Shown here piece after piece: positions 24,629 to 33,593 of a DNA stretch of 64,000 nucleotides (its first letter is position 1; every line of letters begins with the position of its first letter). Source of the DNA: Streptomyces sp. NBC_00259 (lineage in GTDB: Bacteria > Actinomycetota > Actinomycetes > Streptomycetales > Streptomycetaceae). Made by a program: the position numbers and the translations under genes. The stretch is from the NCBI RefSeq assembly GCF_036181745.1, contig NZ_CP108080.1:3100001-3164000 (forward strand), in the 5' to 3' direction. The notes under the pieces were generated by a model. It ran no database searches. It worked only from the letters and a program-made list of their open reading frames with translations, and was not told where the DNA came from.

Positions 24629-25570
24629 ATGAACCGACGCACCCTGCTCGGCGGACTGCTCGCCGCCGCGGCCGTCCCCGCGCTCGCCGCCTGCAGCAGC
24701 GGCATCACCTCCCTCGAAGGCGAGGGCGGCTCCCTCGGCGGCGGCGGGTCCAGCAAGGACGGACTCACCATCGGCACCGCCAACTTCACCGAGAACCAGA
24801 TACTCGGCTTCCTCTACGCCGCCGTGCTCGGTGCGGCCGGGGTGAAGACGACCGTCCGCCCCAACCTCGGCACCCGCGAGATCCTCATCCCCGCCCTCAA
24901 GGGCGGGGACATCGACCTGCTGCCCGAGTACCAGGGCGCCCTGCTCCACTACCTCGACCCGAAGGCCGAGGCCACCGAGGAAGGCGAGATGCAGAACGCC
25001 CTCGCCGCTGCCCTGCCCGCGGGCCTCCAGGTCCTCCCGTACGGCGCCGCGGAGGACTCCGACGCCTTCGCCGTCACCCGTGAGACAGCCGCCAGGTACG
25101 GCCTGAAGACCCTCGGCGACCTGGCCAAGCAGAACGGCAGACTGGTCATCGGCGCCGCACCCGAGGTGAAGAAGCGCGTCGTCGGCGTGATCGGGCTGAA
25201 GGACGTGTACGGCGTCGAGTTCCGGGAGTTCAAGTCCCTGGACTCCTCCGGACCGCTGGTCAAGGGCGCGTTGAAGAAGGGCGACGTGGACGTGGCGAAC
25301 CTCTTCACCACCGACACCGACATCAAGGCCGAGGGCTGGGTCGTCCTGGAGGACCCCAAGAATCTCGTCCCCGGCCAGCACGTCGTCCCGCTGATCGCCG
25401 ACCGCAAGGCCGACTCCACCGTACGCAAGGCCCTCGCCCGGCTCGGCAACGCGCTCACCACCGAGGCCCTCACCGAGCTCAACCGCCAGGTCGACAAGGA
25501 CAAGAAGGACCCGGAGGACGTCGCGAACGCCTGGGCCGCGGCCAACGGACTGACGAAGAAGGGGGCCTGA
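24629..25570 (+). CDS. Quaternary-amine-binding lipoprotein (OpuCC/OpuAC-like)
   Basis: This 313-residue substrate-binding protein has an N-terminal RR-containing signal sequence and a lipobox LAAC with C22, so it should be a membrane-anchored lipoprotein. TIGTANFTENQILGFLYAAVL and GDIDLLPEYQGALLHYLD match the OpuAC type-II binding fold. An aromatic cage binds quaternary ammonium groups in this family; Y108 in the PEYQG motif sits in the corresponding region. Which compound is bound cannot be told. The adjacent lyase suggests a histidine betaine. Confidence 0.88.
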   Translation: MNRRTLLGGLLAAAAVPALAACSSGITSLEGEGGSLGGGGSSKDGLTIGTANFTENQILGFLYAAVLGAAGVKTTVRPNLGTREILIPALKGGDIDLLPEYQGALLHYLDPKAEATEEGEMQNALAAALPAGLQVLPYGAAEDSDAFAVTRETAARYGLKTLGDLAKQNGRLVIGAAPEVKKRVVGVIGLKDVYGVEFREFKSLDSSGPLVKGALKKGDVDVANLFTTDTDIKAEGWVVLEDPKNLVPGQHVVPLIADRKADSTVRKALARLGNALTTEALTELNRQVDKDKKDPEDVANAWAAANGLTKKGA

Positions 25571-25574
25571 CGCC

Positions 25575-26994
25575 GTGCCAGGACTCGTCGAGCTGCGCTC
25601 CATCGACGTCGTACCGGACAGCGAACGGCACGGCACCGCCTTCTCCCAGTTCACGCTGTGGCTGGGCGCGAACCTCCAGATCACCGCCGTCGTCACCGGC
25701 GCCCTCGCCGTGGTCTTCGGCGGCGGCGCCTTCTGGTCGCTCCTCGGCCTGGCGCTCGGCAATGTGCTCGGCGGCGCGGTCATGGCCCTGCACTCCGCGC
25801 AGGGCCCGCGCCTCGGGCTGCCGCAGATGATCTCCTCACGCGCCCAGTTCGGGGTGAAGGGCGCGGTCGTCCCGCTGCTGCTGGTGATCGTGATGTACGT
25901 CGGCTTCTTCGCCAGCGGCAGCGTGCTCGCGGGACAGGCCGTCGGTGAACTCACCCACCTCGGCGAGACTCCCGGCATCATCATCTTCGCCCTGGTCACC
26001 GGGGGCGACGGCGACGGTCGGCTATCGCGTCATCCACGCCCTCGGCCGGGTCGCGAGCGTGGTGTGCGCGCTCGCGTTCGTCTACCTCGGCGTCCGGCTG
26101 CTGGACCGCGCCGACCTGGGCGCCATCCTCGCCGACCGCGCCTTCGACCTGCCGATGTTCCTGCTCGCCGTGTCCCTGTCGGCGTCCTGGCAGCTGGCCT
26201 TCGGCCCGTACGTCGCCGACTACTCGCGCTATCTGCCCCGTACGACCAGCGCCCGCGCCACCTTCTGGTGGACCCTCGCGGGCTCGGCGCTCGGGTCCCA
26301 GTGGTCGATGGCCTTCGGCGTGCTGGTCGCCGCGACCGCCGGGGAGGTGTTCCTTTCGGGCCAGGTCGGCTACGTCGTCGCCCTCGGCGGCACCGGGCTG
26401 ATCGCGTCGTTCCTCTACTTCGTGATCGCGCTGGGCAAGCTGACCGTGAACGTGCTCAACACCTACGGCGGCTTCATGTCGATGGTCACCAGCGTCAGCG
26501 GGTTCCGCGGGCAGCGGACCCTCTCGCCGCGCGGACGGGCCCTCTACATCGCGGCCATCATGATCGCCGGCACCGCCGTGGCCCTGCTCGGCAAGGACAG
26601 CTTCCTCACCTCGTTCAAGGACTTCCTGCTCTTCCTGCTGACGTTCTTCACGCCCTGGTCGGCGATCAACCTGGTCGACTACTACCTGATCTCGCGCGAG
26701 CGCTACGACATCCCGGCGCTCTCCGATCCGCACGGGCGCTACGGCGGCTGGCGCTGGGACGCACTCGCCGTCTACGGCATCGGGCTGCTGGCCCAGCTGC
26801 CGTTCCTGGTGACGCACTTCTACACCGGGCCGCTCGTGGCACCGCTGGGCGGCGCCGACATCTCCTGGATCGTCGGTCTCGCCGTACCCGCGCTGCTGTA
26901 CCGGCTGCTCGCGCGGAACTCCCGGGACACGGGGGTTAGCCCCACTGACACCCCGGTGCCCGCTCCCTACGCTGTGGAGCATGGAAGCCCGTGA
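25575..26994 (+). pseudogene. NCS1-family (purine-cytosine-type) permease with a 1-bp frameshift
   Basis: The first 140 residues read as an NCS1 permease start (FSQFTLWLGANLQITAVVTGALAVVFGGGAFWSLLGLALGN). The frame then breaks, and the remainder continues in the next frame from about 26010 (ATATVGYRVIHALGRVASVVCALAF... to 26994). Removing one G from the GGGGG run at 26001-26005 restores a 472-residue protein of normal length. The gene is 4 bp behind the binding protein. NCS1 proteins import nucleobases, hydantoins or related heterocycles. It may be a sequencing error, a fresh mutation, or a slippage-controlled gene. Confidence 0.85.
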
Positions 26995-27397
26995 CCATGA
27001 GCTCACGAAGGAGCTCGACGCCACCCTTCACGCCCGCCGCGAGCTGGGTGCGGAGTACGAGCCGGCGCTGATCGAGTCGTTCCTGGAGAAGGTCGAGCAG
27101 CGCATGGACGCCACGGTCGACCGCCGGGTCCGGCGGCATCTGGCCGAGCAGCGGATGACCGTCGCCCGGGGAGCACGCCCCGGGCGCTCCGCGGAGAACT
27201 TCGGCGAGCGCTTCGGCCTCGGGATCATCACGCTGGTCCTCGCGATCCCGCTCTCGGCGATCGGCGCGGTGAACGCCGGCATCGAGGGCCTGTTCGTCAC
27301 CTGGGCCGGCATCGTCGGCGTCAACGCCGTGTACGCCTTCCGCGGCCGGGGTCTCCTCGGCCGCCGCGAGAAGGCGGAGTCCGACTGGGAGGAGTGA
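26981..27397 (+). CDS. Small integral membrane protein with coiled N-terminus
   Basis: This 138-residue protein starts at ATG 26981 and overlaps the end of the permease gene by 14 bp. Residues 1-60 are a charged helix (ELTKELDATLHARRELGAEYEPALIESFLEKVEQRMDATVDRRV). Two membrane helices follow: GLGIITLVLAIPLSAIGAV and LFVTWAGIVGVNAVYAF. It belongs to a common actinomycete family of unknown function. Confidence 0.78.
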   Translation: MEARDHELTKELDATLHARRELGAEYEPALIESFLEKVEQRMDATVDRRVRRHLAEQRMTVARGARPGRSAENFGERFGLGIITLVLAIPLSAIGAVNAGIEGLFVTWAGIVGVNAVYAFRGRGLLGRREKAESDWEE

Positions 27398-27662
27398 GCC
27401 CTCCCGAACGGCCCGGAACCGCGGCGCCGCCACCCGGCCCGTGGCCACACCTCCCGTGACCACACCGCCCGTCGCCACCTCGTCCGTGCCTTCACGACCG
27501 TGGCTTCGCAGAAGTGGTACGAGCGCGACACGTTGGCGCAGCACTCGCTTAACACGCGTCCGGCACATTGAGGGGTGTCGGCGTCAAGGACCTCCGGAGC
27601 GGCTCCCGGACCTCCATGGACGCCCGGACGCGAGCCCGGCCCTGACCCGGAACGCGTCCCTC

Positions 27663-27716
27663 GCGGGGACCGCCGTCGTCCCGCCCCCCGGTCACCGGGG
27701 GTGCGGCGGTCCCCGC
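27663..27716. terminator. Large two-tier hairpin between convergent genes
   Basis: An outer 13-bp perfect stem (27663-27675 with 27704-27716) encloses a second perfect stem CCCCCGG/CCGGGGG with a TCA loop. It lies between the membrane-protein gene on the plus strand and cbs on the minus strand, so it can stop transcription from the left. The gap from 27398 to 27662 shows nothing else. Confidence 0.65.
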
Positions 27717-27739
27717 GCACCGCACCCCATATTCCGTAA

Positions 27740-27780
27740 GGGCCCCCTCAGGTCCGTGTCGGACACGGCCCAGGGGGCCC
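27740..27780 (-). terminator. Hairpin after cystathionine beta-synthase
   Basis: GGGCCCCCT and AGGGGGCCC form the outer stem, and CCGTGTC/GACACGG the inner stem. It lies 6 bp from the cbs stop. It pairs almost end to end and probably acts in both directions. Confidence 0.75.
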
Positions 27781-27786
27781 GTACCG

Positions 27787-29175
27787 CTACTTGCCGTCGG
27801 CCCTGGCCAGGAACGACAGCAGGTCCTGGCGGCTCACCACACCCGTGGGCTTGCCCTCGACCAGCACGATCGCCGCGTCCGCCGTGCCGAGCACGGACAT
27901 CAGGTCGCCGACCGGCTCACCGGAACCGACCTGCGGCAGCGGTGCGCTCATGTGCTTCTCCAGCGGGTCGCCCAGCGACGCCCGCTGGGTGAAGAGCGCG
28001 TCCAGCAGCTCCCGCTCCACGACCGAGCCGATGACCTCGGCGGCCATGACGTCCGGGTGTCCGGCGCCCGGCTTGACGATCGGCATCTGGGAGACGCCGT
28101 ACTCACGCAGGACGTCGATGGCCTGACCGACCGTCTCCTCGGGGTGCATGTGCACGAGCGAGGGCAGCGCGCCCTCCTTGTGCTGCAGCACATCGGCGAC
28201 CCGCGGTGCGTCGCCCGCCTGCTCCAGGAAGCCGTAGTCGTTCATCCACTCGTCGTTGAAGATCTTCGAGAGGTAGCCGCGCCCGCTGTCCGGGAGCAGC
28301 ACGACGACGACATCGTCCGGGCCGAGACCCTCGGCCACGCGCAGCGCCGCGACGACGGCCATGCCGCAGGAACCGCCGACCAGGAGGCCCTCCTCCTTGG
28401 CGAGGCGGCGCGTCATCTGGAAGGCGTCCTTGTCGGACACCGCGACGATCTCGTCGGTGACGTTCGGGTCGTAGGCGGTGGGCCAGAAGTCCTCACCGAC
28501 ACCCTCGATGAGGTAGGGCCGGCCGGAGCCGCCGGAGTACACGGAGCCCTCGGGGTCCGCGCCGACGATCCGGACCTTGCCGTCGCTGATCTCCTTCAGA
28601 TAGCGACCGGTGCCGGAAATCGTGCCGCCGGTACCGACGCCCGCGACGAAATGGGTGATCTTTCCCTCGGTCTGTTCCCACAGCTCGGGACCGGTCGTCT
28701 CGTAATGCGAACGCGGGTTGTTCGGGTTGGAGTACTGGTCGGGCTTCCAGGCGCCCGGCGTCTCCCGCACCAGCCGGTCCGAGACGTTGTAGTACGAGTC
28801 CGGGTGATCGGGGTCGACCGCGGTCGGGCAGACGACGACCTCGGCCCCGTAGGCGCGCAGCACATTGATCTTGTCCGTGGACACCTTGTCAGGGCAGACG
28901 AAGATGCACTTGTAGCCCTTCCGCTGGGCCACGATCGCAAGGCCGACGCCGGTGTTGCCGCTGGTCGGCTCGACGATCGTGCCGCCCGGCTTGAGCGCCC
29001 CGCTCTCCTCGGCGGCCTCGATCATGCGTACGGCGATACGGTCCTTCACCGATCCGCCGGGGTTGAAGTACTCGACCTTGGCGAGAACCGTCGCCTGAAT
29101 GCCCGCCGTAACGCTGTTCAGCTTCACCAGCGGGGTATTGCCAACCAGACTGATCATCGAGTCGTGGAATTGCAC
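27787..29175 (-). CDS. Cystathionine beta-synthase with C-terminal CBS domains
   Basis: This 462-residue enzyme condenses serine and homocysteine to cystathionine. The PLP lysine is K44 in NPGGSVKDRIA, and the substrate loop TSGNTG and the phosphate-binding GTGGTISG are intact. A tandem CBS-domain regulatory region spans about residues 340-460 (HMHPEETVGQAIDVLREYGVSQMPIV; VVSRQDLLSFL). The start is GTG 29175 with GGAG 7 nt upstream. It may respond to S-adenosylmethionine or adenosine ligands through the CBS pair, as known for the family. Confidence 0.93.
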   Translation of the reverse strand: MQFHDSMISLVGNTPLVKLNSVTAGIQATVLAKVEYFNPGGSVKDRIAVRMIEAAEESGALKPGGTIVEPTSGNTGVGLAIVAQRKGYKCIFVCPDKVSTDKINVLRAYGAEVVVCPTAVDPDHPDSYYNVSDRLVRETPGAWKPDQYSNPNNPRSHYETTGPELWEQTEGKITHFVAGVGTGGTISGTGRYLKEISDGKVRIVGADPEGSVYSGGSGRPYLIEGVGEDFWPTAYDPNVTDEIVAVSDKDAFQMTRRLAKEEGLLVGGSCGMAVVAALRVAEGLGPDDVVVVLLPDSGRGYLSKIFNDEWMNDYGFLEQAGDAPRVADVLQHKEGALPSLVHMHPEETVGQAIDVLREYGVSQMPIVKPGAGHPDVMAAEVIGSVVERELLDALFTQRASLGDPLEKHMSAPLPQVGSGEPVGDLMSVLGTADAAIVLVEGKPTGVVSRQDLLSFLARADGK

Positions 29176-29303
29176 CGTAAGTCTCCGGGATCTCCGTAGT
29201 GGTTCCGTCAGCGTATGCGCATCCGGGGCGAGATTGGGCGACGGCGGTTACGGGGCAGTTAGCTCTAGTACGGCTGCACGGCTACGAGGAGGTGGCTGGG
29301 ACT

Positions 29304-30344
29304 GTGTCGAGGGCGAGCGTGGCGCGGCGCATCGCGGCAGGCGCGGCATACGGCGGCGGGAGCATCGGCCTGCTGGGAGCCGCGGCGGTGACGGTCCTGC
29401 TGGCCGAGGTGCAGCTGGCGAAGAGATCGGTGGGGGGCGGCACGGCGCCCTATCCGCCCGGCGCGGACGGACTGTACGGCACGGCCTTCGGGCTCTCGGG
29501 CCCGCTGCGGCTGGTGCTCCTGGGCGACTCGACGGCGGCCGGCCAGGGCGTGCGCCGCGCGGGCCAGACCCCGGGGGCGCTACTGGCCTCGGGACTCGCG
29601 GCGGTGGCCGAGCGCCCGGTGGAGCTGCGGAACGTGGCACAGCCCGGCGCGATGTCCGACGACCTGGAACGGCAGGTCGGCCAGGCGCTGCGGGACCCGG
29701 ACCAGCCCCCGGACGTCTGCGTGATCATGATCGGTGCGAACGATGTGACGCGCCGGCTGCCGCCGACCCAGTCGGTGCGCTATCTGTCGGCCGCGGTGCG
29801 CCGGCTGCGTACGGCGGGCGCCGAGGTGGTGGTGGGCACGTGCCCGGATCTCGGCACCATCGAGCCGGTCTACCAGCCGCTGCGCTGGCTCGCCCGCCGG
29901 GTCTCACGGCAGCTCGCGGCGGCGCAGACGATCGGCGCGGTGGAGCAGGGCGGCCGCACGGTCTCGCTGGGTGACCTGCTGGGGCCGGAGTTCGAGGCGA
30001 ACCCGCGCGAGATGTTCGGCGCGGACAACTACCACCCCTCGGCGGAGGGGTACGCGACGGCGGCGATGGCCATGCTGCCGACCCTGTGCGCGGTGCTGGG
30101 CCTGTGGCCGGAGACGGACCGGCTGGACGCGGACCGGCGCGAGGGCATGCTGCCGGTCGCCAAGGCGGCGGTGGAGGCCGCGAGCGAGGCCGGTACGGAG
30201 GTCACGGGCGCCCGTGCCCCGTGGGCCCTGCTCAAGCACCGCAGGCGGCGGCGGCTGCCGGTGCCGACGGCCCCTGAGCCCACGGCGGCGACGGCGGGGG
30301 AGCGGGCCGAGGTGCACCGGCCGGACCGGGCGGACCGGCCGTAA
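29304..30344 (+). CDS. SGNH/GDSL-family hydrolase, membrane-anchored
   Basis: This 346-residue protein starts at GTG 29304 behind GAGGAGG. An N-terminal hydrophobic segment (residues 8-35, AYGGGSIGLLGAAAVTVLL) should anchor it in the membrane. The SGNH blocks are present: the catalytic Ser S76 in LLGDSTAAGQGV, IMIGANDV as block III and DNYHPSAEGY with catalytic Asp and His. Members are esterases or lipases of varied substrates. A charged Arg/Pro/Ala-rich C-terminal tail of 60 residues is dispensable for the fold. It is divergent from cbs. Confidence 0.88.
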   Translation: MSRASVARRIAAGAAYGGGSIGLLGAAAVTVLLAEVQLAKRSVGGGTAPYPPGADGLYGTAFGLSGPLRLVLLGDSTAAGQGVRRAGQTPGALLASGLAAVAERPVELRNVAQPGAMSDDLERQVGQALRDPDQPPDVCVIMIGANDVTRRLPPTQSVRYLSAAVRRLRTAGAEVVVGTCPDLGTIEPVYQPLRWLARRVSRQLAAAQTIGAVEQGGRTVSLGDLLGPEFEANPREMFGADNYHPSAEGYATAAMAMLPTLCAVLGLWPETDRLDADRREGMLPVAKAAVEAASEAGTEVTGARAPWALLKHRRRRRLPVPTAPEPTAATAGERAEVHRPDRADRP

Positions 30345-30355
30345 GCGAGCGCTTA
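30342..30355. promoter_or_regulatory. TAAGCG-AG-CGCTTA inverted repeat upstream of the thiolase gene
   Basis: A 6-bp inverted repeat with 2-bp centre begins at the stop codon of the hydrolase gene and ends 100 bp before the thiolase start. Similar short palindromes are operators of TetR-type regulators of fatty-acid genes. No regulator is encoded nearby, so this is only a candidate. Confidence 0.35.
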
Positions 30356-30455
30356 GAAAAGAGGCCCGCATCACACGGTCCGTACGGTGACCCGCGCGAT
30401 ACGTAGGGGTAACTTCCCAACAGACGCCCCGCGCACCCTTCTGTCTGGAGCCGTG

Positions 30456-31676
30456 ATGCCCGAAGCCGTAATCGTCTCTGCCGCCCGCTCCCCCATCGGA
30501 CGGGCCTTCAAGGGCTCGCTGAAGGACCTGCGGCCGGACGACCTGACCGCGACGATCATCCAGGCCGCGCTCGCCAAGGTCCCCGAGCTGGACCCGAAGG
30601 ACATCGACGACCTGATGCTCGGCTGCGGCCTCCCCGGCGGCGAGCAGGGCCACAACCTGGGCCGGATCGTCGCCGTGCAGATGGGGATGGACCACCTCCC
30701 CGGCTGCACCATCACCCGCTACTGCTCGTCCTCGCTGCAGACCTCCCGCATGGCGCTGCACGCCATCAAGGCCGGTGAGGGCGATGTCTTCATCTCGGCC
30801 GGTGTCGAGATGGTCTCCCGTTCCGTGAAGGGCACCTCCGACGGTCTGCCCGACACCCACAACCCGCTCTTCGCCGAGGCCGAGGCCCGCACCGCGGCCG
30901 TCGCCGCGAGCGAGGGCGCGAGCTGGCACGACCCGCGCGAGGACGGGCTGGTCCCCGACGCGTACATCTCGATGGGGCAGACCGCGGAGAACCTGGCGCG
31001 CCTCAAGGGCGTCACCCGCCAGGACATGGACGAGTTCGGCGTCCGCTCCCAGAACCTCGCCGAGGAAGCCATCAAGAACGGCTTCTGGGAGCGCGAGATC
31101 ACCCCGGTGACGACCCCCGACGGCACGGTCGTGAGCAAGGACGACGGCCCGCGGGCCGGAGTGACCCTGGAGGGCGTCCAGGGCCTGAAGCCGGTCTTCC
31201 GCCCCGACGGCCTGGTGACGGCGGGCAACTGCTGCCCGCTGAACGACGGCGCCGCGGCGCTGGTGATCATGTCCGACACCAAGGCGCGCGAGCTGGGCCT
31301 GACCCCGCTCGCCCGGATCGTCTCCACCGGCGTCTCCGGCCTCTCCCCCGAGATCATGGGCTACGGCCCGGTCGAGGCGAGCCGGCAGGCGCTCGGGCGC
31401 GCGGGGCTGACCATCGACGACATCGACCTGGTCGAGATCAACGAGGCCTTCGCGGCCCAGGTCATCCCGTCCTACCGGGACCTGGGCATCCCGCTGGAGA
31501 AGCTGAACGTCAACGGCGGCGCGATCGCGGTGGGCCACCCCTTCGGCATGACCGGCGCGCGCATCACCGGCACGCTGATCAACTCGCTCCAGTTCCACGA
31601 CAAGCAGTTCGGTCTGGAGACGATGTGCGTGGGCGGCGGCCAGGGCATGGCCATGGTCATCGAGCGCCTGAGCTGA
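30456..31676 (+). CDS. Acetyl-CoA acyltransferase (thiolase)
   Basis: This 406-residue thiolase has the nucleophile C90 in TRYCSSSLQ, the conserved [17 protein letters not shown] with its catalytic His, and the second cysteine in [12 protein letters not shown]. It cleaves 3-ketoacyl-CoA in beta-oxidation or condenses acetyl-CoA units; the sequence alone does not choose between FadA- and AtoB-type roles. ATG 30456 has GGAG 5 nt upstream. It stands alone, so it may be one of several thiolases in the genome. Confidence 0.93.
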   Translation: MPEAVIVSAARSPIGRAFKGSLKDLRPDDLTATIIQAALAKVPELDPKDIDDLMLGCGLPGGEQGHNLGRIVAVQMGMDHLPGCTITRYCSSSLQTSRMALHAIKAGEGDVFISAGVEMVSRSVKGTSDGLPDTHNPLFAEAEARTAAVAASEGASWHDPREDGLVPDAYISMGQTAENLARLKGVTRQDMDEFGVRSQNLAEEAIKNGFWEREITPVTTPDGTVVSKDDGPRAGVTLEGVQGLKPVFRPDGLVTAGNCCPLNDGAAALVIMSDTKARELGLTPLARIVSTGVSGLSPEIMGYGPVEASRQALGRAGLTIDDIDLVEINEAFAAQVIPSYRDLGIPLEKLNVNGGAIAVGHPFGMTGARITGTLINSLQFHDKQFGLETMCVGGGQGMAMVIERLS

Positions 31677-31766
31677 CCCGACGCCGCCCGGGAGGGGCCC
31701 TGAAGGGCTCCTCCCCCTCCCTCGGCAAGGGCTTTCCCAACCGCGTCGCGTCCGAGCCGTGACCGA

Positions 31767-31803
31767 ATCTCCCCCAGGATGTGACCAATCTCCTGGGGGA
31801 GAT
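31767..31803. terminator. 13-bp perfect hairpin after the thiolase gene
   Basis: ATCTCCCCCAGGA pairs exactly with TCCTGGGGGAGAT across an 11-nt loop, 90 bp beyond the thiolase stop and 148 bp before the next gene. It is the likely thiolase terminator, but its distance and long loop also allow a protein-binding site for the gene downstream. Confidence 0.55.
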
Positions 31804-31951
31804 ACATTTCCCCAGGTCAGGTGCATCACGCACCGAAACATCCGGCCCAAAGTCCTGTCCATTTCGTGACGTAATGCACTGACAGCAGGCGTCGACCCAC
31901 GCCAAGCTGATGTAGTAAGTCGGGGAATCCTCAGAAACCGGGAGTCTGTCA

Positions 31952-32830
31952 GTGAGCGCCATGTCCCTCGCCCTGCTGCTGACCACGGCCGCCGCCACGG
32001 CCGTGGGCGCCGCTGCCCTGCACACCACTCTTGGGCTGCGCAAGCAGGTCACCGCCCTGCGCACGGAGCTGGCCGCCGCGAGCCGTCACGGCAGCGGCCC
32101 CTTCGGATCCGTGCCGCAGGCACGCACCGCACCCGCCACCGAGATACGCGCCGCCGTCGCCGAGGCCCTCGCCGAGGAGCGCGAGCGCGAGCTGGCCGAG
32201 GCGCGGGCCTTCTGGGCCGCACAGGAGGCCCGTGAGGCCGCCGACGCCCCGCACTACGCCGGTGAGTCGCCGATGACGATGCTCGGCGGGCTGGCCGGCC
32301 TCGGCGAGGACGGCCCGCTCTACGTGCCCCGCCAGGCCGACTTCGTCGGGCTGGAGGCCATGGACCTGGAGGCGGCCGAGGCGCTCGACGAGCTCGCGGA
32401 ACTCGCGGAGACGGCCGGACTCACCGAGTCGCCCGCCGAGTTCGCCGACGACTCCCCCGAACTCGCCGCGGCCCGCCGCAGGCACCCCTCCCACCCCGAC
32501 TTCGTCCCGGTCCAGACACCCGTCGTCACCGACCATGAGCGCACCGTGGCCCGCCTGGAGGAGCTCGCCGAGACGGCGACCGCCCTCACCGACGTCCGCC
32601 CCGGCCCGCTGGGCACCCTCGACGTGTACGTCTTCGCCGACGGCACGACGCTCTGCATGACCCCCGGCCACCGGGAGACCGCGGAGCGGCTCGGCGAGGC
32701 GCTGCGCACCGGCGAGACGCCGGTCCTGCTCGGCGGCTCCGGTGTCTCCGGCGCGTACGCCCTGACCTTCTCCTGCGGCGGCGGGGAGAACGTCTACATC
32801 CTCGCGGACCGCGTCATCGCCTCGCTCTGA
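31952..32830 (+). CDS. Conserved hypothetical protein with N-terminal membrane anchor
   Basis: This 292-residue protein starts at GTG 31952 with GGGAG 8 nt upstream; ATG 31961 is possible. Residues 4-22 are hydrophobic (MSLALLLTTAAATAVGAAAL), then a coiled helix (LRKQVTALRTELAA). A long acidic Ala/Glu-rich region follows, and a C-terminal globular domain from about residue 215 (LDVYVFADGTTLCMTPGHRETAERLGEAL...YALTFSCGGGENVYILADRVIASL). I do not recognise the family. Confidence 0.72.
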   Translation: MSAMSLALLLTTAAATAVGAAALHTTLGLRKQVTALRTELAAASRHGSGPFGSVPQARTAPATEIRAAVAEALAEERERELAEARAFWAAQEAREAADAPHYAGESPMTMLGGLAGLGEDGPLYVPRQADFVGLEAMDLEAAEALDELAELAETAGLTESPAEFADDSPELAAARRRHPSHPDFVPVQTPVVTDHERTVARLEELAETATALTDVRPGPLGTLDVYVFADGTTLCMTPGHRETAERLGEALRTGETPVLLGGSGVSGAYALTFSCGGGENVYILADRVIASL

Positions 32831-32848
32831 AGCCCCCGGCGGGCGTGC

Positions 32849-33172
32849 TCAGAGCAGCGCCCGCCGAGCCGCCCCCTCGACACATTCCACGGCCTCGCCC
32901 AGTTCCTCCGGCGAGGCCGTTCCCGTGCGCATGGCTTCGGCCAAATCCGACCCCGCGACCGACAATTGGTCCGCGACCGCGAAGATGCCCGCGTCCGGCA
33001 TGATCCTCGGCTCCGCTCCCGGGGTCTCGATCAGCTGCGCGCGCCTGGCCAACTCCCTGGCCAGCGCGAGCCCTTCGGCCGCTGCGCCACGCTGGAGCCG
33101 GCTCTGCGGGGCGGCCCTCAACCGGTCGGCGAATCGCTCCACGGCTGCCGTCAGAGGTGTCGTATCAAGCAC
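32849..33172 (-). CDS. Conserved hypothetical helical protein
   Basis: This 107-residue protein starts at GTG 33172. It is almost wholly helical and Ala/Arg/Glu-rich (TPLTAAVERFADRLRAAPQSRLQRGAAAEGLALARELARRAQLIE). It converges on the previous gene with an 18-bp gap. No domain is recognised. GC-skewed codon use matches its neighbours, which supports coding. Confidence 0.62.
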   Translation of the reverse strand: MLDTTPLTAAVERFADRLRAAPQSRLQRGAAAEGLALARELARRAQLIETPGAEPRIMPDAGIFAVADQLSVAGSDLAEAMRTGTASPEELGEAVECVEGAARRALL

Positions 33173-33271
33173 AACACGACCCTATGCGCCGGTGCGGGAC
33201 TGTTGCCAATACGCGAACACTGAGGCACGGTGACGTGAAGGACCACACGCGCAAAGCGTCCGGAGGCGCCG

Positions 33272-33502
33272 ATGTCCCAAGTCTTCTCCGAAGAGACCCA
33301 CCGCAATCTGCTCTCCCGCATCCCCCACTGCACCGGTCGTGAAGTCTCCGACTGGTTGCGCACCGTTGAGGATGGCCCCTCCCTCTTCCGATTCGAGGAG
33401 AAGGTCAGCTGGCTCCGGAGCGAACACAACCTCGCGTACGGACATGCGAAAGCGATCATTCATGAGTACGACCTGAGGCGGGCAGCGCGGAAGCTGCTCT
33501 AG
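33272..33502 (+). CDS. DUF4287-family small protein
   Basis: This 76-residue protein has the DUF4287 pattern TGREVSDWLRTVEDG followed by the KVSWLRSEHNLAYGHAKAIIHEY helix. CGGAGG precedes ATG 33272. Family members are small helical proteins without a known role. It is followed by two hairpins. Confidence 0.82.
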   Translation: MSQVFSEETHRNLLSRIPHCTGREVSDWLRTVEDGPSLFRFEEKVSWLRSEHNLAYGHAKAIIHEYDLRRAARKLL

Positions 33503-33523
33503 GACGAAAGGCTCTGGGACGAC

Positions 33524-33562
33524 CGAAGGGCCCGCCCGGCGGATGCCGGAACGGGCCCTTCG
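33524..33562. terminator. 11-bp hairpin between convergent genes
   Basis: CGAAGGGCCCG pairs exactly with CGGGCCCTTCG across a 17-nt loop, 21 bp after the DUF4287 stop. It should end that gene's transcript and may also serve the opposing Bax-inhibitor gene. Confidence 0.75.
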
Positions 33563-33564
33563 TC

Positions 33565-33588
33565 GTGACCGCGTGAGCACGCGGTCAC
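33565..33588 (-). terminator. Second hairpin, at the Bax-inhibitor-1 gene end
   Basis: GTGACCGCGT and ACGCGGTCAC form a 10-bp perfect stem with a 4-nt loop, 5 bp after the stop of the minus-strand gene. Together with the neighbouring hairpin it makes a bidirectional terminator. Confidence 0.7.
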
Positions 33589-33593
33589 GGATG

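Noticed and set aside
27398..27662. Small open frames between the membrane-protein gene and cbs
   Set aside because: They lack ribosome binding sites and third-position GC bias, and overlap the terminator hairpins.
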